Shown in pieces: positions 1 through 15,000 of a stretch of DNA of 64,000 nucleotides. The position numbers were made by a program, and so were the translations under genes. Position 1 is the stretch's first letter, and every line of letters starts with the position of its first letter. Below the pieces are notes generated by a model that was not told where the DNA came from, ran no database searches, and saw nothing but the letters and a program-made list of their open reading frames with translations. The DNA is taken from assembly GCA_963989245.1 (NCBI GenBank), contig OZ022342.1:18517457-18581456 (forward strand). Reading direction: 5' to 3'. The DNA is from Nansenia antarctica. Taxonomy: Eukaryota; Chordata; Actinopteri; Argentiniformes; Microstomatidae.

Positions 1-1144
1 GTTCATCGGATTGGTTGTTTTACTGTTCTTATTCCAGTCTTACACAGCGATAAAAGACTGCGTTCGAAATTGAGTACATTGTTTCAATTTGTTTCTCCCC
101 CTTGATTTAATAACAACTTAGCACAGATGGATATTTTATGATGCCATTTTTTTACAATAGCATTGTAGAAGTGAATGGGACAGTGTCCTGATCAACGTCC
201 TCTTTTTCGACAAGGTTATAACAAATTATGAGATTATAACATTTGTATTGGGGATAACCTTGCTGGGCTGTCAATTTAGAAGGTGACTAATGAATCAAAG
301 AAACTGCTGCTCTTCATAAACAGATACTGCCACATTTCAGAGTCTCTTTTCATGTTTATCTATTTCAAATTATCTTTGTCCTGAGACCTTTAACACGCGA
401 TAAGATGTTTGTGGATATGATGGTGACCTCCTTGACCTCTGTGGTTGCCCTAAGGGATAACCACATCATGTTCTGTGATCCACGTCTCGGGGGGAAGACA
501 CATATGATTACGCGTATGACCATGTTGCTGTCACTAGTGTGCTAACATAACAGCTATGTTATGTTATCACCCCCCCCCAGTTTGGTCCAGACTGATGTAG
601 CAGAGTGCTGATGTTTCACTGTTCCTTTGGCCCATATTATAATCCTTAGTGGTAATCACATCACATACCTGCCCAACAATGTCACAGAGCATGTCTCTAA
701 TTTGCTTTACTGCTCTATTCTCTATGCCTCTGTGATAAGCAACGATAGCCACCTAATCTTGTAACTAGCAGTAGCAATGAGCAATCTCCTCAATTAAAAA
801 TTCCCACATGAGGATGGGATCCCAAAAGGAACTCCAGTGAATGATTAACCCATTCTGGCCCGCCTGCAGCTCTGTAATTATACTTTCTCAGAGTTCTCCC
901 CCCATGTGTGTTGATGGCGAATGCTGAAATCCATCCCTTCCTAATTAACCTTGCCTGACACGGCTCAGAAACAGATATAATGGACCATTTCACAGCTGAC
1001 GCGCTGGCCGGCGCTCCAGTCATGAGTCGACTGATCCACAGTGAAATTGTGACATTTCTTCACTGATTGCAATCGATATTTGATATTTGATATAAAAAAT
1101 AAAAAAAATAAACCCCAAAAAACTGATGAACAACAAGCATGTGT

Positions 1145-1148
<4 letters not shown>
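1..1148. other. 5' flank without recognised gene
   Basis: AT-rich non-coding sequence. There is no coding pattern, splice-bounded exon or recognisable transposon. A poly-C run lies at 571-580. Confidence 0.5.

Positions 1149-1207
<59 letters not shown>
1149..1207. repeat. (TG)n microsatellite
   Basis: Uninterrupted TG dinucleotides, 59 bp. Open frames through it (poly Cys-Val) are artefacts. Confidence 0.97.
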
Positions 1208-1209
<2 letters not shown>

Positions 1210-1974
1210 ACGTGCCCACATGTGTAAATCTAAAACACTAAAACAATTTAGGAAATTTAGGAAAAAATTAAGTAGGGTTTATTTTCACTTCACACAGCAT
1301 AATGGACAGTTGGGAAGGTTAGGGGAATGTGATTCCAGTGTGAGTTCCTTTCAGTACGGGAGGAATAGGAGGGAATAGATACAGTATGCTGTAGGTTGGT
1401 CCTAAATCATGGACAGAAAGCCATGTGAAGCTCTGAGAGACACCAGAGGGCAAGGCTTTTGTTTCTACAGAATACACTGGACTCTATGTCCCTTCTCTCT
1501 CACCCACAAACCCATTCCATACCAAACATTAGTAGTCCCAATGGATCTAAAAGGCTTTTAAATGCTTCTGAAAATATTTATGAATCCAGTTACATTGCTG
1601 CAACGACTGAGTGCCAATGGTGCATGCTGTTAAACCCAACTACAGAATAGCTGCAGATCTGCAGACTCAAGCATAAAAGTACATTTGGGCAGGACTAGAT
1701 TATATTGACTAGCCATAGGCAGGAAGGGTACTGTATTTCCTAGCCTTTATATCGTACCATACCAGGTGATGTCTTGAAGGCTTGAAAACCTGTATCATTG
1801 TGCTCATGTCTCTTTTATTTTATAGAGTTTATATGATAGCCATTCAGTGGCCCGGGAGACGTTCAAGATTTGGAAATTCACTCCGGAATCTTACCAGATG
1901 AGACTGATGTAAATGCTATTATTTATTATTCATATGGAGCCATTAGGAATATAAAGGTAAAGGATAACACAATG

Positions 1975-2039
1975 TGAGTGTGTATGTGAGTGTGTATGTG
2001 CATGTGCAAGTTCCTGTGCCTGCCTGTGTGTTCTTGGTG

Positions 2040-2084
<45 letters not shown>

Positions 2085-2187
2085 GTGTGTGCGCGTGTGT
2101 GTGCGTGTGTGTGTGTCTGTGTGTGTGTGTGTGTGCGTGTGTGTGTGTGTGTGTCTGTGTGTGTGTGTGCGTGTGTGTGTGTGTGTA
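1975..2187. repeat. Interrupted (TG)n array
   Basis: TG repeat with CG and CT interruptions (tgcgtg, tctgtg), about 210 bp. The imperfections suggest an old array. Confidence 0.95.
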
Positions 2188-2294
2188 CGTCATCAGAGCT
2201 CTCAATATTTCCGTCTCTCCTCATTCACTCTTACTGCTAGGCAGATTGCCCAAGGTCTATAGTCTATGAGTTAATTTATCCATCATATTATGTT

Positions 2295-2295
2295 G

Positions 2296-2352
<57 letters not shown>

Positions 2353-2376
2353 TGTGTGTGTGTGTGTGTGTGTGTG
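2295..2376. repeat. (TG)n microsatellite
   Basis: TG dinucleotides with one cgcg interruption near 2349. Confidence 0.95.
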
Positions 2377-3346
2377 AACTTCATAATGCCACAGCCCATA
2401 ATACACCCACACAATACAGAACAAAGCATAATGTCCCACCTACTTCTTCACTGCCTAGACCTCATATTTGTGAATACGCTGCATTGGGTATCTCCATGGC
2501 TATCCCCACATGCAGCCCCAATCCCAGTCGCACTCCTCTGAACCAAAAAGAGACTGAGATGGAGAGGGGGAGGAAGGTAGGGATAGGGGGTGCAAGGTGG
2601 CTACTCTTCACTCTCTGTGGCTGGTGCTTTTGAGGTTTTTTATTATTCTTAAACACAGCTATGTGTGCTGGAAAGCCTCCGCTCACTGAATTTTAAAATA
2701 CCGCCAGCACCATTGTTTTTTTTTTCTCCTGTGTGTACCGAATACAAGCTGCAAGCAGTCACGCAGCTGTTTCCATGGCAATATCTATCTGTGTGAGGAA
2801 TTCATTAACCCTTTCTCGCAGGGGTTCCGTGAAATCCCACATAGAATACAGATAGGCAAACAGGCAGGGATGCTTCTATTTACAGATCGCTTCTCACATT
2901 TCATACATAATAGTAAATCCACACTGGCTATTTTTTTGGATGATGACAGAGTTGCTGACTTCTGTTGTTTTCATTATTGTGAGATACATTACTGTAGACA
3001 TCAATTGACAATTCAGCTTTAACAGAAATAAAGTCAGGAGATCTGTTTTGTCTAAATGCCAGGAAAAAAAATCCATTCGAATTTTCTTTATCCGTTACAC
3101 CGTTGGCAGATACAGGTGGGATTTGCATTTAGCATTGCAGCTATAAAACAAAGTGTTAAGAGGATGTCCAGATGGAGCTCCTTGTTTGCCCCTTTAAGTC
3201 AGGTTTACATCACAGGTAGACATAGCAAGGCCCAAGATGTTTGATAAACAAAGAGCTTGCTGAAATTCAGCTTGTCAAAGAGAGAAAGGAGATACAGGCC
3301 AAGGGAGACAAATATGTCCATAGAAAACCCAGGCACCCACGCAAAT

Positions 3347-3477
3347 ACACTCACACACGCACGCACAAACAAACACGCATGCACACACATGCACACGCAC
3401 GCACGCACGCATGCAAGCAAACACACACACACACGCACACACACACACACACACACACATGCACACATGATGCACGC

Positions 3478-3510
<33 letters not shown>

Positions 3511-3565
3511 GACACACACAGACACACACACACACACACACACACATACACACACAAACACACAC

Positions 3566-3597
<32 letters not shown>

Positions 3598-3636
3598 ACA
3601 CACACACACACACACATACACATGCACACACACACC
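3347..3636. repeat. Long interrupted (CA)n array
   Basis: About 290 bp of CA-rich repeat with acgc, aaac and agac variants. It is the opposite strand sense to its neighbours at 2295 and 3779. Confidence 0.95.
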
Positions 3637-3777
3637 TGCCACTTCACTGATGATTATCCAGAAGATGGCTTAAGACACGGGGGCGTAAGTGAACACAACA
3701 GCTGAGTTTCACAGACATCAGCCCCCTGTCTGTTCATCTACTAGCTCAATAGGCCAGCCTCAGATTGTTGTCACACT

Positions 3778-3778
<1 letters not shown>

Positions 3779-3822
<44 letters not shown>

Positions 3823-3869
3823 TTGTTTGTGTGTGTGTGAGTATGTGGCGTGTGTGAGTGTGTGCACAA

Positions 3870-3900
<31 letters not shown>

Positions 3901-3943
3901 CGTGTGTGTGCATTTGCGTGTGTGCATTTGTGTGCATGCGTGT
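3779..3943. repeat. Interrupted (TG)n array
   Basis: TG array with tttg, tgag and tgca interruptions. Confidence 0.93.
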
Positions 3944-4165
3944 TTGTAGGGGAAATATTTGTCAGTGTACTACATTTTGTCATTGTTATTCTTGCGACTG
4001 CCAGTCAGACTGTCTGGACAGATAAACATATTGAGGACCCCACCCCGGTAAAGAAAGGCTCTACTAGACTTGGCATTTGCTAGACAACAGACACATTTAA
4101 ATGATCACAAAGGCATGATTGCCCTCTTTTCTCTTGCCCTGTCCACCGGTAACACCTACGTAGAC

Positions 4166-4311
4166 CAGGTAACACCTAGACCAGGCCTAGCAATCTGACC
4201 TAGACCAGACCGAGCAATCTGAAACACCTAGACCAGACCTAGCAATCTGAAACACCTAGACCAGGCCTGGCAATCTGAAACACCTAGACCAGACCTAGCA
4301 ATCTGAAACCA
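4166..4311 (+). repeat. Short minisatellite, about 28-bp unit
   Basis: Five imperfect copies of acacctagaccagacctagc followed by aatctgaa. The first copies are partial and vary at cctag/cgag/cctgg. Confidence 0.85.
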
Positions 4312-4656
4312 GACCAGTTCCTGGCCTTTGGGTTCCTTTTCCACCTTGGTGTGCCTAAGAGAAAGTGGGAGTCAATCCCCCCATAACCTCTTCATCTTTT
4401 GCATCACAACTAGCATCATGTGACCCCCCCTCCTCATTACAGATGCAGACAGGAAATGTCTGTGATTGGCTTGTACCTTACCTGAGGGCGTGACTATTAC
4501 CTCTATATAAAAATCCCTGTTCTCTGTCTTGAGCTTACTTTTTGAGAACCTTTCACTGACAGACCTTGTCAGGTCTGAAACCCCCAGACCACCTTGAAGA
4601 TACCAGGCTACCGTCTTCTATTTTCTATTTAGACTATACTTATAATTCCCTTACAG

Positions 4657-4735
<79 letters not shown>

Positions 4736-4755
4736 AAGCGTGCGTGCGTGCGTGC

Positions 4756-4806
<51 letters not shown>
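4657..4806. repeat. (TG)n array with central (CGTG)n
   Basis: TG repeats flank a gcgtgcgtgcgtgcgtgcgt core at about 4739-4760. Confidence 0.96.
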
Positions 4807-4808
<2 letters not shown>

Positions 4809-4809
4809 G

Positions 4810-7800
4810 CAACATTACATTACGTGATTGTGCTTGTACCATTGCTGAATGTGCCTCATCGACATGATGATGACTTGGTAAGAATATGGTTCAATAACGA
4901 TAGACCATTGTGAAGATTAACCTTTTGCTTGCCCTTTACAAAACACTTAATTATTCATGTGTTTTGAATTAATAGGTTCCATGTCTGTACAACTAAAGGT
5001 TAATAAATTGAGAGAGAAGGGTTGAGTAAAGGGACAATATTGCAGACATCCAGTACTTTTTTGCATCATTGTACTGCACCACCACTATCAAGCATCAAGT
5101 GTTGGGCAGGGCCTCATCCTTGCTAATTTGGGAGCAGGTCATGTGACTGTGTGAGATGTGCACTCTCCTGGCTTAGAGGACAGATGAGTGTTACGGGTCA
5201 GTTGGTAGCGAGCTGCCTGGAGAGAGGTGAGCCTGTGGTTCAATCTGATATGGGGATGCACAGGTAGCCTGTGTGAGGGGCCTGGGGGTTATTATGTATG
5301 TAATATGTATTATGTATGTGGGTTATTAATCGCATCCCAATAATGACATTGTCATTATATGACATTGTATAAAAGTGAGGCACTATGGATACTGTGACAG
5401 CATCAGGAAGTAGATCCACAATGTGCATGACACATACAGTACAGTATCGTACAGTAGGATTGCTATATTCTTTTCTGTGACAACGCTGTTGCCACAGTAA
5501 CCCACACATTTCAATAGGCTAGAAGAGTTTCCTTTTTTTTTTCAGGACAAAGTATGACACACTTTCATTATGGAAATGAGTGTTGAGAGATACCGTGGTA
5601 GCAAAAATAATGCTCTGGGTTCTGAGGGCCTTACATGATGGATGATTGGGTGCACCCAGCCTTTTGTTTGTTGTTTTGCTCTCTGCCTATTTTGTTCATT
5701 ACCCTTCTTGTTTATGCTCCGTCAAGACTTGCTCATCCATTTGGTTTAGAGTTCCTGTATCTATTTGTGTTCATCCACCCTTTGACTCTCTGACCAGCAT
5801 AACATAATGACTGCAACAGCCTACAGACTATACGCAAGCCAGTAGTATGACATACATGACTGAGCTTGAATGTCTTCTACGTACATGTCTGTAGAGGAAT
5901 ACACCATTTTGTGGCGCTTGTTCATTGACACGAATGTTAAATCATACATCATCCCTAGTAACCCTGAGTTAAGAGGGTGGAGTGCTTCATGAGGATGTTT
6001 ACATGTTTACGATCTCCTTGTGGTATCCTATTGACACTGTCAAGTTGTGGATTGTCATTATGATGAAGTTCAATAAGTAAAAATTAAAGAATGGAACCAA
6101 AATCTATCCTATCCAATTTCCACAACTGACAAAGTTGTTTTTCTTACCATAAAAACCGTTCAGGTGAGTTTCAGTTGCACCAGTCTCCCTGAAGCTCCAA
6201 ACACAAGCAGGGAAACATTCGGGTCAACTGACTCAACATGCGCTTTTGCATTGTTACTCATCCTGGCTCGCAGGACTATCAGCCAGACGATATATATTTG
6301 AATAACCAAAAATAGTTTTAGGGATGAAGTACACATTACCTGATTCAGCAGGGTTAGCACTTAGCCAATCTAGAGGGCATGTCCCCCAGATTGACTTCCA
6401 CATTCAATAAAACTATTGTCCACTATTCACTGACTACTGAAATTCATCATTTCTTTTTCAGACCAGAGCACAGATCTAATGAAAGTGACGTATCAAGCCC
6501 TGTGACCTTAATTTGCTGCTGCTTGTCTTTATAGCCTCAGGGAAAGTGGTGCATGTTGACAAAATTCACCGCAACAGTTTTTTTTTATTGTAAGGAATGC
6601 CCCTTAAACCTTCCATACATTTTGGAGCATCATTGCATTGAGAACCAAACCAAATGACCTCCATGACTACTTCCAGTGATGACCAGTTTAGGGCCGTCTG
6701 CCTTTTAGCGTAGCGTTCATAGTTTGTCATTGGCCTTCACATGTATTACGTCTGAACTTATATAAGAAAAGTGAAAAGTGAACTGATACCAAGGACCAGA
6801 GAGAGAGAGTAGTATCAACAAGGACCAGAGAGAGAGAGTAGTATCAACAAGGACCAGAGAGAGTAGTAGCATGAGTGAGTAGATGTGGAAACTCATCAGT
6901 GAGATGATGCCCAAAGCATTCATCAGTTATACAACCATTGATTTTAACATTCCTTTCTTCCTTTAGCCAAGGCACTAGTCATCAAGGTGAGACTTGAGGA
7001 AAGGCTGTATTTTTCAATCCCTGGTGCTCTTACGGAGGTCTGCCAGAACTCACTAGGCCTATTGCTGCCAACTTTCACAGAGGATGATCGTGGCATGATC
7101 ACTTGTTAAACCAGGGTACATTCCAATTCTCAACGCTTCTCCTGCATTTGTGCACTTTCCTTTATGTATTTAAAAGGGTTGGATTGGTGCAAGCATGGCT
7201 GAAGAGCGTATCCTCTGTGATCCTTACACTTCTTGTCCATACCTTTTTAAATCCATGAGGGGTAGTGTACAGTACAAGTGCACACTGCTGTCACAGTTGG
7301 CAGCCATTGGCCCACTGTTCCCCATGGAGGAGAGCAGAATGATGGTGTGCCTCGGGGGGGTGGACTATAGCCCTACACCCAACACTGTCATCCCTCCCTG
7401 TCTGTTTCAATGTGTGAATGTGACCCCTCCAAAACTGATCTTTCACCCGACTCATCAAGTACATTAACTCACATTGTCCCGCTGGGACCCTATATACTGA
7501 AAAGTGTATCCACTCACTGCAATGTAAGTCACTTTGGATAAATGAAAACACACACAGATGGTTTCGAGACGTTTTGATGGGTATTTCTTGATAACCAGAC
7601 TTCTACATGTGGAGAACGAAGAGAGACCTAGTTTACTGCATTCTCCTCAGCCACCACATTTCCATTGTTCAATGAGGGAGATGGTGTTGAAAGAAGCACA
7701 AGATGTACTTAGTATGTCATGCCCAGCTATGCAGTGCCATAAGTAAAACACTGTATGCTCATTTCTGTCTCAACAGGGTGGTGAGGTAGAAAATGTAACA

Positions 7801-8232
7801 TGGATCATCTGATTATAATTTTCAAAGCTTAAATATTTCATTCCAATGTTGTCTGCGTTGTTTAGGGGGGAGCTTGAGAAATGAACAGCAAGAGGAGAAG
7901 ATCAGGAGAGTGACTGGAAGGCAGCAATGCATTAAGCATGTGATACTATTTATATCAAGAGTAAGGGTGACCCAGTAACTCACATGCGTTATGCAACATG
8001 TGAGGGGGGGGGGGAAAGAAAGAAAAAGAGCACCAACCATTCACATCTCAGGGGCTAGGATCGCCCTCTCTCAGAGGCCAATTACAGCCAGGTGCTGTGG
8101 TGATGACCCTGGGACCGGGGCAGCATTGTGCATGGACGGGCCTGGCGGGGAAGGCAAGAGGACAGAGGGGAGGGTCTGAAGTTCCCCAGAGGCTGTGATG
8201 AGGCTATGGGGGATCCGTCTGGCACACTGTCT
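4810..8232. other. Intergenic 5' flank, no gene seen
   Basis: Both strands were read; no splice-bounded coding block was found. It holds a three-copy 29-bp repeat (6793-6868). A short piece at about 7525-7545 (atgtaagtcactttggataaa) resembles an L2-type LINE or SINE tail. A weak tRNA-SINE-like trace lies near 5198-5250 (gtcagttggtagcgag, then tggttcaatct). Confidence 0.4.
6793..6868 (+). repeat. 29-bp tandem repeat, about 2.6 copies
   Basis: The unit is aggaccagagagagagagta followed by gtatcaaca. The third copy is shortened in the GA run. Confidence 0.9.
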
Positions 8233-8904
8233 GAGAGGCTCTGTCTTCACACAGCTCCTCTACTGAGAGGCTCTGTCTTCACACAGCTCCTCTACTGAGA
8301 GGCTCTGTCTTCACACAACGCCTCTACTGAGATGCTCTGTCTTCACACAGCTCCTCTACTGAGATGCTCTGCCTTCACACAGCTCCTCTACTGAGAGGCT
8401 CTGCCTTCACACAGCTCCTCTACTGAGAGGCTCTGCCTTCACACAGCTCCTCTACTGAGATGCTCTGCCTTCACACAGCTCCTCTACTGAGATGCTCTGT
8501 CTTCACACAGCTCCTCTACTGAGATGCTCTGTCTTCACACAGCTCCTCTACTGAGAGGCTCTGTCTTCACACAGTTCCTCTACTGAGAGGCTCTGTCTTC
8601 ACACAGCTCCTCTACTGAGAGGCTCTGCCTTCACACAGTTCCTCTACTGAGATGCTCTGTCTTCACACAGTTCCTCTACTGAGAGGCTCTGTCTTCACAC
8701 AGTTCCTCTACTGAGAGGCTCTGCCTTCACACAGCTCCTCTACTGAGAGGCTCTGTCTTCACACAGCTCCTCTACTGAGATGCTCTGTCTTCACACAGCT
8801 CCTCTACTGAGAGGCTCTGTCTTCACACAGCTCCTCTACTGAGATGCTCTGTCGTCACACAGCTCCTCTACTGAGAGGCTCTGTCTTCACACAGCTTCCC
8901 TACT
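8233..8904 (+). repeat. 32-bp minisatellite, about 21 copies
   Basis: The unit is gagaggctctgtcttcacac followed by agctcctctact. Copies differ mainly at three sites: gagagg/gagatg, ctgtctt/ctgcctt and cagctcc/cagttcc. It is strictly tandem with no spacers. Confidence 0.97.
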
Positions 8905-9228
8905 GCACTGACCCTCCACCGTGGCCTGGTTAGGTACGGTACGCTGAAGACGTACAGAGAACAGTATTGTGTTTCCCTACGGGAAAACAATCCATGCAAG
9001 TTAAATACCTGTCTGTCCTTTTCACTGTAGTATACGTGATAAGATTTGCGTTGAAGTAATGACACATTTTTTGAGATACAAGTATAAGCAATTCAACAAC
9101 CAACATGTGTGATATTTACAAAGTAAGATACAAAAAAGTAATTGCAGTATTGCATTTCCAAACAGCAGGCTTGGCCGTGTTCATTGAGTCAGCAAAAAGA
9201 AATGCCTTGGCTTCAGTGAAGTGCAATT

Positions 9229-10205
<977 letters not shown>

Positions 10206-10214
10206 ATGATGCTA

Positions 10215-10245
<31 letters not shown>

Positions 10246-10264
10246 CGATGATGATGATGACGAT
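10206..10264. repeat. (ATG)n trinucleotide repeat
   Basis: GAT/ATG triplets with two GAC interruptions. Confidence 0.93.
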
Positions 10265-10663
10265 AGAGATCATGACAATGATGAAAATGATGGCCATCAC
10301 AAGTCTCAGAGCCGTGATGACGCTCAAATATATTTTCTCTGCTTGGATTGATTTGAGGGGCCTATACATCGGACAATGTCTGTTCTTGTGTCCCACAGAC
10401 GCCACAGTGGTGGCAGTGCTCCTTTAAATGAGCCTTTGCACATAGCCTTCGAAACACCACAACTGCATCAGTGCTCGCTGGGTTGCTTAGCAACTGGACA
10501 GCACATAGATCCCTGCAGAAAACCTCCTCTTCTGTATAAAACACATCTTGTCTGATTGTAATATGTGATGTGCATATTAGCCGTTTTCCTATATTGATAT
10601 CAAGGCTGATTATGACTCAAACACACACTTGAGACAATGTTTCATTCCTATGGTATGGACAGT

Positions 10664-10668
10664 GTTTG

Positions 10669-10756
<88 letters not shown>

Positions 10757-10766
10757 CGTGCGTGCG

Positions 10767-10813
<47 letters not shown>
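10664..10813. repeat. (TG)n array with (CGTG)n core
   Basis: About 150 bp of TG interrupted by gcgtgcgtgcgtgcg near 10751, the same architecture as the array at 4657. Confidence 0.96.
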
Positions 10814-10814
<1 letters not shown>

Positions 10815-11976
10815 CATATGTGGCAAAGTGGTAGAAATGCATGAAAACGCACCGGCACACACTCTCAGCATTCTAATGGGTTGCAGGGAGAACAGACTCT
10901 TATGGGCATCATTTCTCTTCATTCCTTGGCGATTCAGCGCATGGATAGGCTGCCGCTGAAATTGCTCCTTAGCTTTCAGATGTTTTTTTTATTCAAATGA
11001 ATTTTAGCATTTTATACATTAGGAAAAACTCCTTTTCCATAAAAGCTTCACAAGGGAATTTACTTTCAACACTTGGTTTTCACCATCAGGGCTCTTGCGG
11101 GTGTTCTTCAATCTGTGTCATTATTTGCTCAGTGTTTCGCGGAGGAGACGAACGGAACATGTTAAGGTATTCAATGGAGAGATAAGGTTGGACAACGGAG
11201 AGGACTGGGCTTTTCATTAGGTTAGCATCAATAACATTCTATCCAATGTTGTTACATGCATTGGCCGACATATGACGGGTCATCCATATTTCGCTGTACC
11301 TAATTTCTCACCAGAGGGGTAATATAGCCTGCTCTGACGTCTGCATCAGATATTGCCCAGTGATTTTTTTCACTGTGCATTTTTCCCCTTAGTGACTGTG
11401 TTGAGAGAAGCAAATCTACATCATCATCAGCAACAAAAAGGGAATGAAGATTTCATTTATCTTTTTTTTTTACCCACCGCTCCCCCCACCCCCCATCGTT
11501 TACAGCTAAAACAAATCCTTAAACACAAGATACATTGTGGAACAATCTCTAGCGCCGGAGCATCGCTGGAACCATGCCTCTTCCGCAGATTTGGACTGGG
11601 AAATTGCAACTGCCAATTTAATTAACAAGACACTGCTGCACGCTATCAAACGCCTTTCATTTATGCCGGACTTTTTTGTATCCTAAGGAAGAATACTTAT
11701 TATCACTTTTTGAAAGTCTTGAGTAGGCTGCTTTGAGCAAGATGTCTGATCTTCTGGTGTTGGTTGAGGGGGTCTGTGACCTGCACGGATTTCCATAGCT
11801 TGGGAAAACAGCTGGGACCAATTACAAGGTTTAAACACACGCACATATTTTAATAAAGCCATTGCATGAGTAGATGCATCATATCTTTTTTTTTCAAGCA
11901 AGTTATTTTGATTGGCTCTCATACTTTGTTTTCACATTTTTTTTGGACCACAGGCGGTTGGATTATTGAACGTCTA
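10814..11976 (+). promoter_or_regulatory. gabrb4: Presumed promoter and 5' untranslated region of gabrb4
   Basis: This is the sequence immediately upstream of the start codon, ending at the in-frame stop at 11977. No TATA box or other element can be assigned with confidence. A possible 5' UTR acceptor lies at 11951-11953. The role is inferred from position only. Confidence 0.3.
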
Positions 11977-11991
11977 TAAGGATTTGTGGAA

Positions 11992-12071
11992 ATGTTGGGT
12001 CCTCAAGAAGATAAATTATGTGGAATTTTCTCTGCTTTGGCGGCTCTGTCCTTCGTTTGCTTTGTTCAAAG
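11992..12071 (+). CDS. gabrb4: gabrb4 exon 1 (start codon and signal peptide)
   Basis: ATG at 11992 is the first in-frame ATG after an in-frame TAA at 11977 and has a purine at -3. It encodes MLGPQEDKLCGIFSALAALS followed by FVCFVQ, a short polar head and a hydrophobic core, as in a signal peptide. It ends in AG|gtaaga, leaving phase 2, which exon 2 completes as Ser27. A cag at 11951-11953 after a pyrimidine-rich run could be an acceptor, so a 5' untranslated intron is possible. The match to beta-family signal peptides is by type and splice phase, not residue identity. Confidence 0.78.
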
Positions 12072-15000
12072 GTAAGACGAGAGCATGTCTGAGGTTTATT
12101 ATTTCAAGTGCTCAGTAGGAAGATAAAAAAGCACACACTGTCTGGAAACCAGCTTTGGTCGGTACCGACATAAGAGCAACATGACTACTCACATTGCACT
12201 TGTACGAAAACCTTTTCTGCGGCGCGCGCGCGTGTGTGCGTGCAAAGGATGCGCGTGCATGTTGCCTTTTGTAAAACCCCACTCCAATGTCCAAATTGTA
12301 AATAGCCGTTAATTGTCTTTGGCGATTATCAATCTGATACGACTGTACAGTGTAGCCTACCAGGTACCTAATTAGGAAGCTGTAGGCTGGATAGCTAGAT
12401 TCACAGCCTACAAGTCTATTGATCAATCAGCACGACTGTTTAATGGATATTAGCCAGATGAATGAGTCTCATGTTTATTTAACTATGAACGAATAACATC
12501 GCATTGACATTGTCATGGTCAAAAGAATCATAAATCCACAAAAATGCAAATAATCATGGCAAGTCGCTGCTTCCACCCCCCACCCCTATCAACAACATGT
12601 CGCGTAGCCTTTTATACGATTCATCATTGATTATAGAAAATAAAACCAAATCCCTTTGTCAGTAATTTCAAGTAGCCATACATCATCATCCAATGCATGC
12701 AGTAGGCCTAGATATGTTACTAAACATAGGCCTACTAAATTAAATATTCCCATAGCCTACACTTCAGTCTTTCTCTCCTATTGCGTATTTCTGAGCACCT
12801 GTAACCGTCTTTGGAAGATGATGAAGTGGGCCAGGCTAATAACAGTCTTATTTTTTTTAATGGTTGTATTTATTGTTCAGCGTGAATTAAGATATGTATC
12901 CAGCATGTAGGCCATCATATATAACGACTATATCACGTTATCACTGTACAGTCCCAGGCAAAATTATAGGCTATCTACTACAGATCCTGACATCCTCCTG
13001 CTAATCATCAAACAGCGGTGGCCCCAAACTGGGTCTTCCATTTTGACGTTTTGACATTTCGATAGCATTTCAGTCGCCCACCATGACAGGAAATGAATAG
13101 GATGATCACGTTAATACGAATATAGCCGATGCGCGCGTACACGCATAAAGCTAACAATTTGAATTGCATGATTTTGGGGTCTTTATAATGTTATTGCCCC
13201 TTGTTGAATTAGGCCTAGGTGATATTGTTTTTCCAATGTTGGTTATGTCCATAGGTCTGTGTCAGTCATGTGATTATTACTTCTGTTATAATATTTATGT
13301 CTTTTTGTTTTGTTTACATTAATTCTCAATATTCAAATGTCGCTTAGATGAGGGGAAAGCATGTCAGGTGTGCACTAGATCTCCAAAACACAGCTGGCGT
13401 CACTTTCAAAGGTGCTGAGGATGCCATATGCCTATTGAAAATGTCCTTAACATTGAATAAGTTGTAGAATGCATGTCTAATGAAACACCTCAATCTGAAA
13501 CAAACTATTTTTGGATGGGGTGTGTGAGAGTGTACTTACTAATTACAGTATAGGACGCACTTGGAAATGCCTTTCCCAAAACAACTGAGCAAGATGTCCA
13601 GTTAATACCGTCAGACGTTGAAAACTGTTCATAAGTACATGGTTTCCACCCTCAGCACCTCCACTGGACACACCGGAATGTCTTGGGCCAAGACCACCGT
13701 GGACAAGTTGCTGAAGGGCTATGACATCCGTCTAAGACCTGATTTTGGAGGTATGTTTAGATGATACACCTGTGGTTGGAATACAGTACCCCACCTCCCT
13801 TCACCAACAATGTAGAGAAGTCTGGTCGTTATTTTTCTGAAACCAGTTGAAATGTTAGCCTTTGGCACACCAAAGGCAAAGGCTTTGAAGTGTCTGCTAC
13901 CATCTCATTGCTATGCATCTATTCACCACCACATATGGAAGATGGCTTCTTCTCGAGAAGTAGGGCACATGCGCCGAGAAGCAGTCGAACACTACAGTAC
14001 ATTTCTTGGCATCCAGCTACTGTAAACTGAGAGATTGTTAAACCAAAACTATAGGCTTTTGGAAGGGGTCATTGACAAAGCTGTCACCTACTGAAGTAGG
14101 AATGTTTTTTGATATCCTACTGTACATTGCTATAATTGTAGAAAGTAAAGCCACAGTGGGTTCAACTTTGTATATGTTTAGGTTTCATATCATTGAAGCA
14201 CACTAAATGGCATAAAATAGTAAACATGTAAACTTCAGACAGCCCATTATTGTTGTCATGACACCATGATTATTATTATTTTTAATTAATACTTGGGTTA
14301 TTTGACTTGATACAGTAGCCTCTTGCTCACAGCAGGCTCATGGGATCACAAATGAATGGCACACTAAAATCTGCATTTGCCACAAAACTGTCTAGATCAA
14401 TTTACAACAGCCTATGTTGTATTCTCAGTAAACTATACATTACACCTACGTTCATTCAAACTGTCTGTGATCCATTCTAAAATGCAGATGAGGCCATATT
14501 TAAGTTAATCCTGTGCAATGAATGATCCAGTGTCAGTATCTGTTGAAACACTGACAATGACAACAATATGTAGTGAGATGAAGAATAAGTTGAGGTTTGA
14601 TGGTGCTTAAATTATAATATGAAGCAATGGCGATATCACTCATCTATTACAATATTGTTCTGTTTTGAGAGTCTTGAAAGAACAGGGTTGGGTTTTTTAT
14701 AGTATGATGTTGTTCTGAACTTAAATTTGAATTTGACTGTTCAAAGTATTGGCAAAAGCCAACATACTGATTGTAACATATTTGCATATGCATGTTTCAT
14801 CATAATGGACCATTTTCTTATCACATGTACATGTACTCTCAAAAACATAATACATTATTCAACTTGGTAAGTTGAAGAGAAGCAGAGCATTTGCGTTATT
14901 TTAGAAGCAGACTGAACACCCCGATGAGATACTTGGCTGGCAGATTTGCCAGAGAAGAACAGGGGTAGTTACAATGACGTTGAAAAACACTTTCATCCGT

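Noticed and set aside
1139..4913. Open frames encoding poly Cys-Val or poly His-Thr
   Set aside because: They are translations of TG/CA arrays in several frames, without any other coding signal.
8233..8904. CRISPR-like regular 32-bp repeats
   Set aside because: The copies are directly adjacent with no spacers, and the context is a vertebrate genome; it is a minisatellite.
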